Below are positions 33,880 to 40,565 of a stretch of 50,295 nucleotides of DNA, in pieces. The translations under genes and the position numbers were made by a program. The stretch is from NCBI GenBank assembly GCA_030684935.1, contig JAUXXH010000056.1, forward strand, positions 1 to 50,295. Reading direction: 5' to 3'. Position 1 is the stretch's first letter, and the number at the start of each line of letters is the position of its first letter. The notes beneath the pieces are model-generated. The model worked only from the letters and a program-made list of their open reading frames with translations, was not told where the DNA came from and made no database searches. Source of the DNA: Pseudolabrys sp. GTDB lineage: Bacteria > Pseudomonadota > Alphaproteobacteria > Rhizobiales > Xanthobacteraceae.

Positions 33880-35202
33880 ATGGCGCAAAGCGTCAATCCG
33901 AACGGTGCGCTGGCCCGCAAGGTCCGGCGGCTCGGCCATCTCGACCTGCCCGGCGCCGGGCAGGTGACGGTCGCCGGACATCACGCCTATGTCGGGCACA
34001 TCCCGAACAAGGACAATCTCGGCACCTCGATCATCGATATCGCCGATCCGGCCAACCCGAAGCTGGTGGCGACGGTGACGCTCGACGATCCGACCTCGCA
34101 CAGCCACAAGGTGCGCGTTGCGGGCGGCATCATGGTGGTCAACCACGAGCGCAACATGACGCCGATCGGCCGCCGCGCCGAGCAGATGCCGGCGGCGCGG
34201 CGCGAATTGCAGGCTGCACTCGGTCGCGAGCCGACCCGCGGCGAACTGGCGGTCAAGCTGAACGTCACCGAAGCCGTGATGATCGAGGTGGAGGAGGCCG
34301 AGAAGAAGCCTTATCGCAACGGCGGCTTCCGCATCTATGACGTCGCCAATCCGGCCAGGCCGTCGCTGATCCACCATCAGCTGACCGGCGGCATCGGCGT
34401 GCACCGCTTCGACATGGACGAACGCTACGCCTACATCTCGACCGAGATGGACGGCTTCATCGGCAATATCCTCGTCACCTACGACTTGAAGGACCCGAAG
34501 CGCCCGCAGGAAGTGTCGCGCTGGTGGATGCCGGGGCAGAATCTCGCCGCCGGCGAGACGCCCTCATGGTCGGGCAAGCGCCACCGGCTGCATCACGCCC
34601 TGCGTTTCGGCGACGAAATGTGGGCGAGCTGCTGGCACGGCGGCTTTCGCATTGTCGATGTGTCCGATCTGGCGAAGCCGAAGACGATCGGCGCCTACAA
34701 CTATCATCCGCCGTTTCCGGAGCCGACGCATACGGCGATGCCGGTGCCGGTCGCGATCAGCGGCCGCCGCATTGCGCTGTCCATCGACGAAGAAGACCAG
34801 GCGCAGAGCGCCAATGAGGAAGAGGCGCGGCGCGGCCGGCTGCACGCCGGCATGGCCACCTACGACGTGACCGATCCGGCCGATATCAAGCCGCTGGCGC
34901 TGTTCGACGTCAGCGAGCTCGACACGCCGTTCGCCCGCACGCCGGGCGCGCGGTTCGGCGCGCATCAGTTTCACGAGCGCATGACCGGCACGCTGGTGTT
35001 TGCGGTCTGGTTTTCCGGCGGCCTGCGCGTGGTCGACGTCGCCGACCCGTCGTCGCCGCGCGAAGTCGGCTTCTTTATCCCTGAGCCGGTGGCCGGCCAC
35101 AAGGCGCCGCAAAGCAACGACGTCGTGCTCGACGGCCGCGGCTTGATCTACATGGTCGACCGGCTGAACGGCTTTGACGTGCTGGAATTCAATGGCGGTT
35201 GA
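33880..35202 (+). CDS. LVIVD-repeat beta-propeller-like protein with helical insert
   Basis: 440 residues, no signal peptide. LVIVD-type repeats are visible: TSIIDIADPANPKLVA (49-64), GGFRIYDVANPARPSL (148-163), GGFRIVDVSDLAKPKTI and GGLRVVDVADPSSPREV, implying a beta-propeller. Between the first blades, residues 97-143 form a charged helical insert. Its core ALGREPTRGELAVKLNVT resembles the sigma-70 region-3 helix-turn-helix pattern rather than a blade. Conserved histidines (HSH, HHQ, HRFD, HQFHERM) could bind metal. Function is unknown; it is coupled to the Bug receptor gene by a 1-bp gap. Confidence 0.75.
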   Translation: MAQSVNPNGALARKVRRLGHLDLPGAGQVTVAGHHAYVGHIPNKDNLGTSIIDIADPANPKLVATVTLDDPTSHSHKVRVAGGIMVVNHERNMTPIGRRAEQMPAARRELQAALGREPTRGELAVKLNVTEAVMIEVEEAEKKPYRNGGFRIYDVANPARPSLIHHQLTGGIGVHRFDMDERYAYISTEMDGFIGNILVTYDLKDPKRPQEVSRWWMPGQNLAAGETPSWSGKRHRLHHALRFGDEMWASCWHGGFRIVDVSDLAKPKTIGAYNYHPPFPEPTHTAMPVPVAISGRRIALSIDEEDQAQSANEEEARRGRLHAGMATYDVTDPADIKPLALFDVSELDTPFARTPGARFGAHQFHERMTGTLVFAVWFSGGLRVVDVADPSSPREVGFFIPEPVAGHKAPQSNDVVLDGRGLIYMVDRLNGFDVLEFNGG

Positions 35203-35210
35203 GCGTTCTT

Positions 35211-35234
35211 ATCCCTCCCGCGAGCGGGGAGGGA
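35211..35234. repeat. Short GC-rich palindrome (copy C) between convergent genes
   Basis: TCCCTCCC and GGGAGGGA pair around GCGAGCG. It lies 8 bp after the LVIVD gene and 10 bp before the end of the convergent methyltransferase gene. It may act as a terminator for both. Confidence 0.55.
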
Positions 35235-35243
35235 CCAGAACGC

Positions 35244-36407
35244 CTACGCCACCTTCCGGCCCCACAGCCGCGCCGAGGCGATGTCGGCGCCCTCGCGGAT
35301 GGCGCGCAGCTTCAGCCACACCGCCGGTTCGATCACCCATTCGCGGTTGGTGAAGGTGCCGAAGCCGCAGTCGGTTGAGGCGATGACGCGCTCGCGGTCG
35401 CCGACCACGCGCACGGCTTCCTCGATGCGGCGCGCCACCACTTCCGGATGCTCGACGAAATTGCTGGTGGTCTCGATCACGCCGGGGATCAGCAGCATGT
35501 CCTTGGGCAGCGGATGCGTCTTCAGCGCTTCGTATTCATGCGCATGGCGCGGGTTGGAGAACTCGATCGATAGCGCGCCGACCTTGGCCTGGTAGATCGC
35601 CGGCAGGATCTTGGCCAGCGGAATGTCGTGGATGTGCGGGCCTTCCCAGTTGCCGTAACAGATGTGCAACCGCACGCGGTCGGCCGGAATGCCTTCGATG
35701 CCGGCATTGATCGCTGAGATATGACGCTCGACCGCCTTGACGAAGCCGGCGTCGTCGAGATCGCGGTACAGCATGGTGCGGTCCATCGCGAGATCGGGCG
35801 CGTCGATCTGCAGGATCAATCCGGCCTTGTGAATCGCCAGATATTCGTGGCGCATCTCGCGGGCCAGCGCCGCCAGATACTTGTCGTGCGTGTCGTAATA
35901 GGCGTTGAGCATGGTCGATGAGATGATGCCGGGCGAGGGCGCGGTCATGAAGGTCTCGGCGAACTTGTTGCCGGCGATCTTCTTGAAGCGCGCCAGTTCG
36001 CTCTCGATCGGCTTGATGTCGAGATATTTCAGCTCGGCCTGGCACTCCGGCGCGTTCTGCTGCTTGCTGGTATGCGGAAAACGCCGCAGCAGGCTCGCCA
36101 CCAGTTCGGGGAATTCCTCGAACTCCTTGCCGCGCCGCCGCTTCGACACGCCGCCGAAACCCGACATGCGTTGCGGCACATAGGTCTGGAAGCCGACCCG
36201 CTGCTGTTCGCCGTCATTGCCGATGTCGATGCCGGCGGAGGCCTGCTTGTCGACGACATGGGTCACCGCTCTGTCCAGTTCCGCGGCCATTTCATTGGCG
36301 TCGAACGGCTCGCCGGCCTCCTGCCGCACCAGCAGATCGGACAGTTTGTCGTTGCGCGGCAGGCTGCCGACATGGGTGGTCAGAATGCGGTCTTGGCTGA
36401 AAATCAC
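35244..36407 (-). CDS. MetE C-terminal-like, cobalamin-independent methionine synthase II family protein
   Basis: 387 residues from GTG 36407, with an AAAGG-type site upstream. It has only the TIM-barrel catalytic half of MetE, without the N-terminal folate half. Zinc ligands can be placed as H248 and C250 (RLHICYGNW), E282 (SIEFSNPR) and C347 (STDCGFGTF). The N-terminus ILTTHVGSLPR matches the family. Such short enzymes transfer methyl or alkyl groups between a thiol and a donor; the true acceptor here is unknown. It is divergent from the benzoate-CoA ligase-type gene, with 110 bp between. Confidence 0.87.
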   Translation of the reverse strand: MIFSQDRILTTHVGSLPRNDKLSDLLVRQEAGEPFDANEMAAELDRAVTHVVDKQASAGIDIGNDGEQQRVGFQTYVPQRMSGFGGVSKRRRGKEFEEFPELVASLLRRFPHTSKQQNAPECQAELKYLDIKPIESELARFKKIAGNKFAETFMTAPSPGIISSTMLNAYYDTHDKYLAALAREMRHEYLAIHKAGLILQIDAPDLAMDRTMLYRDLDDAGFVKAVERHISAINAGIEGIPADRVRLHICYGNWEGPHIHDIPLAKILPAIYQAKVGALSIEFSNPRHAHEYEALKTHPLPKDMLLIPGVIETTSNFVEHPEVVARRIEEAVRVVGDRERVIASTDCGFGTFTNREWVIEPAVWLKLRAIREGADIASARLWGRKVA

Positions 36408-36463
36408 GGGCCTTTGTCTCCTCGGTGTCGCCCGTTCGTGTGAACCGGCGGAATTATGGTTCG

Positions 36464-36492
36464 TTTGCAGTCTGCGCTTTGGCGCGCATAAT
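36464..36492 (+). promoter_or_regulatory. Candidate promoter for the benzoate-CoA ligase-type gene
   Basis: TTTGCA at 36464-36469 and CATAAT at 36487-36492 are separated by 17 bases. The -10 fits consensus at five of six positions. Transcription would start about 20 bp before the start codon at 36518. Confidence 0.45.
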
Positions 36493-36503
36493 ACGCCTTG
36501 TCC

Positions 36504-36510
36504 GGGGAGG
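36504..36510 (+). promoter_or_regulatory. Strong ribosome-binding site fixing the ligase start
   Basis: GGGGAGG lies 7 bases before ATG 36518, which rules out the longer frame that opens at 36425. Confidence 0.7.
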
Positions 36511-36517
36511 AAAAACA

Positions 36518-38107
36518 ATGGCAGTCGCCGAATTAAAGGTGGCGCAATCCGTCGCGGCAGGAACAGTGCCGCGCGACTACAATTTTGCCGCCGACGTGCT
36601 GCAGCGCAATCTCGATGCCGGCCGGGGCGGCAAGGTCGCCTATATCGATTCGCGCGGCACCTGGACCTACGCCCAGCTGGCCGACCGCGTGGCGCGCTTC
36701 GCCACCGTGCTGCGCGGGCTCGGCATCCGGCGCGAGCAGCGCGTGCTGTTGGCGCTCACCGACACCATCGACTGGCCGACGGCGTTTCTCGGCTGCCTCA
36801 AGGCCGGCATCATCCCGGTGCCGGTCAATACGCTGCTGACCGAAGACGACTATCGCTTCATGCTGGCCGACAGCCGGGCGAAATGCCTGGTGGTGTCGGA
36901 GGCACTGTATCCGAAGTTCAAGCTGCTGGTCGGCAAGGGCAGCAACCTCGACCACGTCGTCGTGTCCGGCCGCGATACCTATGGCCACCGGCGCTTCGAG
37001 GATCTGCTCGGCGCCGCCAAGCCCGACCCGTCGACCGCGCCCACCACCTGCGACGACATGGCGTTCTGGCTCTACACCTCGGGCTCGACCGGCAAGCCGA
37101 AGGGTGCGGTGCATGTCCACGGCTCACTTAAGCTGACCGCCGATCTCTACGGCACGCCGGTCGCCGGCCTGCGCGAAAGCGACGTCGTCTATTCGGTGGC
37201 CAAGTTGTTCTTCGCCTATGGCCTCGGCAACGCCATGACCTTTCCGCTGTCGGTCGGCGCCACCACGGTGCTGCTCGACGAGCGGCCGACGCCGGACGGC
37301 GTTGCCGCGCTGTTGCGCAAGCATCCGGTGACGGTGTTCTTTGCGGTGCCGACGTTCTACGCCGCCTTCCTGAACAGCCCGAATGCGCCGCGCCGTGACG
37401 AAGTGAAACTGCGCCGCTGCCTGTCGGCGGGCGAGGCGCTGCCGGAAGAAATCGCGCAGACCTTCAAGGAGCGCTACGGCGTCGAGATTTCGGACGGCCT
37501 CGGCACCACCGAGATGCTGCACATCTATCTGACCAACGCGCCCGGCGCGACCAAGTACGGTACCACCGGCAAGGCGGTGCCGGGCTACGAGATCAAGCTG
37601 ATCGGCGAGGACGGCGAACCCGTCAAGCAGGGCGAGATGGGCGAGCTGTATGTGCGCGGGCCGACCAGCGCGATCATGTACTGGAACAACCGCGACAAGT
37701 CGCGCACCACCTTCCAGGGCGAGTGGACGCGCTCCGGCGACAAGTACATCGAGGATGCCGACGGCTACTATGTCTGCTGCGGCCGGCAGGACGACATGCT
37801 GAAGGTGTCCGGCATGTATGTGTCGCCGTTCGAGGTCGAGGCGGCGCTGTCGTCGCATCCGGACGTTCTCGAGGCCGCGGTGGTCGGCTGGAACGATGAG
37901 CAGAAGCTGGTCAAGCCCAAGGCCTTCGTGGTGCTGAAATCGCCGGACAAGGCCACCGACGCGCTGATGCGCGAGCTGCAGGATCACGTCAAACAGAAGC
38001 TGGCGCCGTACAAATATCCGCGCTGGATTGAGTTTCGCCGCGATCTGCCGAAAACGGCAACGGGGAAAATTCAGCGGTTCAGGTTGCGGGCGGAGGCGCA
38101 GATGTAG
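36518..38107 (+). CDS. Benzoate-CoA ligase family acyl-CoA synthetase
   Basis: 529 residues of the ANL adenylating superfamily. The AMP-binding loop YTSGSTGKPKG lies at 186-196, the DGLGTTEMLHIYLTN segment at about 326-340 is typical of benzoate/4-hydroxybenzoate-CoA ligases, and the C-terminal catalytic lysine is in LPKTATGKIQRF. The enzyme should activate an aromatic acid with ATP and CoA in the cytoplasm. It is followed by a hydrolase gene with a repeat between. Which aromatic acid it uses cannot be decided from sequence alone. Confidence 0.9.
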   Translation: MAVAELKVAQSVAAGTVPRDYNFAADVLQRNLDAGRGGKVAYIDSRGTWTYAQLADRVARFATVLRGLGIRREQRVLLALTDTIDWPTAFLGCLKAGIIPVPVNTLLTEDDYRFMLADSRAKCLVVSEALYPKFKLLVGKGSNLDHVVVSGRDTYGHRRFEDLLGAAKPDPSTAPTTCDDMAFWLYTSGSTGKPKGAVHVHGSLKLTADLYGTPVAGLRESDVVYSVAKLFFAYGLGNAMTFPLSVGATTVLLDERPTPDGVAALLRKHPVTVFFAVPTFYAAFLNSPNAPRRDEVKLRRCLSAGEALPEEIAQTFKERYGVEISDGLGTTEMLHIYLTNAPGATKYGTTGKAVPGYEIKLIGEDGEPVKQGEMGELYVRGPTSAIMYWNNRDKSRTTFQGEWTRSGDKYIEDADGYYVCCGRQDDMLKVSGMYVSPFEVEAALSSHPDVLEAAVVGWNDEQKLVKPKAFVVLKSPDKATDALMRELQDHVKQKLAPYKYPRWIEFRRDLPKTATGKIQRFRLRAEAQM

Positions 38108-38108
38108 T

Positions 38109-38204
38109 TGTCGTCCCCGCGAAGGCGGGGACCCATACGCCGCAGAATCTCGATAGGTCACGGAGTATGGGTCCCGGCCCTCGCTTCGCTCGGCCGGGAC
38201 GACA
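38109..38204. repeat. Inverted pair of intergenic palindromic repeats (copy D)
   Basis: The left unit TGTCGTCCCCGCGAAGGCGG continues GGACCCATAC. The right unit, in reverse complement, begins TGTCGTCCCGGCC and also ends GGGACCCATAC. The two units face each other across a short spacer. The pair lies between two same-strand genes, with the downstream start 12 bp after its end, so it may uncouple their expression. Confidence 0.75.
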
Positions 38205-38215
38205 GCGAATTCAGC

Positions 38216-39019
38216 ATGACACTCTCCGACTCCGGCTTCCTCACCCTCGGCGCCCAGCGCCTCGAATACCGCATGATCGGGCCGCGGCCGGAGGCCGCGC
38301 CGACCATCGTCATGCTGCACGAAGGCCTCGGCAGCGCCGGCCTGTGGGGCGATTTTCCGGACAGAGTGCAGGCCGCGACCGGCTGCGGCGTGTTCGTCTA
38401 TTCACGCGCCGGCTACGGCCAGTCGTCACAGCCTGCGCTGCCGCGCCCGCTTACCTACATGCACGACGAGGCGCGCGGCGTGCTGCCGTCGCTGCTCGAT
38501 GCCATCGGCTTCCGGCGCGGGCTGCTGTTCGGCCACAGCGACGGCGCCTCGATCGTCGCCATCTATGCGGGATCGCATCAGGATCACCGTATCGGCGCCG
38601 TGGTGCTGATGGCGCCGCATTTCATCGTCGAGGATGTCACCATTGCGTCGATTGCGGAGATGCGGCGCACCTACGACACCACCGATCTGCGAGCCAGGTT
38701 GTCGCGCTGGCATGCCGATGTCGACGCCACCGTGCACGGCTGGAGCGACGTCTGGCTAAAAGGCGATTTCCGCCGCTGGGATCTGTCGGAGTTTCTGCCT
38801 TACATCCGCGTGCCGGTGCTGATCGTGCAGGGCGAGGACGACCAGTACGGCACAATGCGGCAGATCGAGATCGCGCAAGAGGAATGCATGTGCCCGGTCG
38901 AGGTGGCGCTGCTGCCGGGCGTCAAGCACTCGCCGCATCGCGAGGCGCCGGAAGAGACGCTGAAGGCGGTGGTGGAGTTTGTGGGGTGGGTCAGGGAAGC
39001 GGCACAGGCCGCAACGTGA
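38216..39019 (+). CDS. Alpha/beta hydrolase
   Basis: 267 residues. The catalytic triad is placed as S108 (GHSDG), D209 (GEDDQYG) and H238 (KHSPHREAP), with HEGLGS forming the oxyanion-hole loop. The sequence YSRAGYGQSS is typical of MhpC/haloperoxidase-like hydrolases. ATG 38216 is chosen: the open frame upstream to 38108 only translates the palindromic repeat. It may act on a product of the CoA-ligase pathway, but the link is by position only. Confidence 0.87.
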   Translation: MTLSDSGFLTLGAQRLEYRMIGPRPEAAPTIVMLHEGLGSAGLWGDFPDRVQAATGCGVFVYSRAGYGQSSQPALPRPLTYMHDEARGVLPSLLDAIGFRRGLLFGHSDGASIVAIYAGSHQDHRIGAVVLMAPHFIVEDVTIASIAEMRRTYDTTDLRARLSRWHADVDATVHGWSDVWLKGDFRRWDLSEFLPYIRVPVLIVQGEDDQYGTMRQIEIAQEECMCPVEVALLPGVKHSPHREAPEETLKAVVEFVGWVREAAQAAT

Positions 39020-39037
39020 GCCTGCTGCACCCTCTTG

Positions 39038-39153
39038 GTCATGCCCGGGCTTGACCCGGGCATCCATGATGAGCAGCCGTCGATGGAAGACTTACGAAAG
39101 GCTGCCGCCACTGAAATGCATCATGGATCGCCGGGTCAAGCCCGGCGATGACA
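39038..39153. repeat. Inverted pair of intergenic palindromic repeats (copy E)
   Basis: The left unit GTCATGCCCGGGCTTGACCC continues GGGCATCCATGATG. The right unit in reverse complement reads TGTCATCGCCGGGCTTGACC and then CGGCGATCCATGATG. The two match nearly base for base. They lie between convergent genes ending at 39019 and 39178. Confidence 0.75.
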
Positions 39154-39177
39154 GCTTGCAGCGCAGTGCGTTGCAAG

Positions 39178-40386
39178 CTACTCCGCCGCCTGCTTGGCGG
39201 CGGCGCTGTGCGCCGAGGCGAGGTAGTCCATCGCCGCCTGAACGCCGCCCTTCTTGACCGGCACATTGGCCAGTTGCAGCGCCAGTTCGGTGATGCCGAG
39301 CGCGCCGATCAGCGTGCCGTCATTGATGTCGCCGAGATGGCCGATGCGGAAGTACTTGCCGGCATAGGCGCCGAAGCTGGCGCCGTAGGAGATGTTGAAA
39401 CGCTCTAGCGCCTGGGCGCGGAACGCGTCGGCGTCATGGCCTTCCGGCAGCAGGATCGCGGTGATGGTCGGCGAATACTGGCTGGCGTTCTTGTTGAGGT
39501 TCTCGAGACCCCAGGCCTTGACCGCGCGGCGGGTGGCTTCCGCCAGCCGCTCGTGGCGGGCGAACACGTTGTCGAGGCCTTCCTCGTGCAACATGTCGAT
39601 GCCGGCGGCGAGGCCGTGCAGCATCTGCGTGCCCGGCGTGTAGGGGAAGAAGCCGACTTTGTTCATGGCCAGCATTTCGTCCCAGGCCCAGAACGACTTC
39701 GGCAGCTTGGACGTCTTGTTGGCGGCCAGCGCCTTGTCGCTGATGGCGTTGAACGACATGCCCGGCGGCATCATCAGGCCCTTCTGCGCGCCGCCGACGG
39801 AAACGTCGACGCCCCACTCGTCATGACGATAGTCGGCCGAGGCCAGCGACGAGATGGTGTCGACCATCAGCAGCGCCGGATGGCCGGCGGCGTCGATCGC
39901 CTTGCGGATCTCGGCGATCGGGGTCAGCGCGCCGGTCGAGGTCTCGTTGTGCAGTACGCAGACCGCCTTGATCTCCTTGCCCTTGTCTTCGCGCAGCTTG
40001 GCCTCGATCGCCTTCGGGTCGGCGCCGTTGCGCCAGTCGCTGGTGATGAATTCCGGCTTGAGGCCGAGCTTCTCGGCCATCTTCTTCCACAGCGAGGCGA
40101 ACTGGCCTGTCTCCACCATCAGGACGCGGTCGCCGGGCGACAGCGTATTGACCAGCGCGCCTTCCCAGGCGCCGGTACCGGTCGCGGTGTAGATGATCAC
40201 CGGATTGGTGGTTTTGAAGATGGTCTTGATGCCTTCAAGGCAGCGCTTGGCCAGCTTGGCGAATTCCGGACCGCGATGATCGATCACCGGGGTGTCCATC
40301 GCGCGCAGGACGCGATCGGGCACGGGCGTCGGGCCCGGAATCTGGAGGAAATGCCGGCCAACCGGACGCGAGGAATTCTTAGCCAT
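39178..40386 (-). CDS. Alanine/serine-glyoxylate aminotransferase family protein
   Basis: 402 residues, class V PLP aminotransferase. The PLP lysine is K202 in GGAQKGLMMPPG. Substrate-loop features IPGPTPVPDRVL, DHRGPEF and YTATGTGAWEGAL near the N-terminus match serine-glyoxylate aminotransferases. It converts glyoxylate and an amino donor (serine or alanine) to glycine. ATG 40386 has GGAG 9 bases upstream. It is divergent from a 2-hydroxyacid dehydrogenase gene, 179 bp apart, so the pair could handle glycolate to glyoxylate to glycine. Confidence 0.92.
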   Translation of the reverse strand: MAKNSSRPVGRHFLQIPGPTPVPDRVLRAMDTPVIDHRGPEFAKLAKRCLEGIKTIFKTTNPVIIYTATGTGAWEGALVNTLSPGDRVLMVETGQFASLWKKMAEKLGLKPEFITSDWRNGADPKAIEAKLREDKGKEIKAVCVLHNETSTGALTPIAEIRKAIDAAGHPALLMVDTISSLASADYRHDEWGVDVSVGGAQKGLMMPPGMSFNAISDKALAANKTSKLPKSFWAWDEMLAMNKVGFFPYTPGTQMLHGLAAGIDMLHEEGLDNVFARHERLAEATRRAVKAWGLENLNKNASQYSPTITAILLPEGHDADAFRAQALERFNISYGASFGAYAGKYFRIGHLGDINDGTLIGALGITELALQLANVPVKKGGVQAAMDYLASAHSAAAKQAAE

Positions 40387-40565
40387 AACCGTTGCTCCAA
40401 ACCGCCGCTTTTCGTGACTATGGTGGCGGACCACAGGCCCGTTCCCGGCCGGGGAGCGGCGCTTGTGGCGTTGAACTATGAATGCAACATTGCGGTCAAG
40501 CGGTTTCCGCAAATGGCAGACAAGCCCCCCATGAATAGGCAGCGGGAACGACAGGGACAGACGTT

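Noticed and set aside
38108..38215. N-terminal extension of the second alpha/beta hydrolase
   Set aside because: The extra codons only translate the palindromic repeat. The conserved protein starts at ATG 38216.
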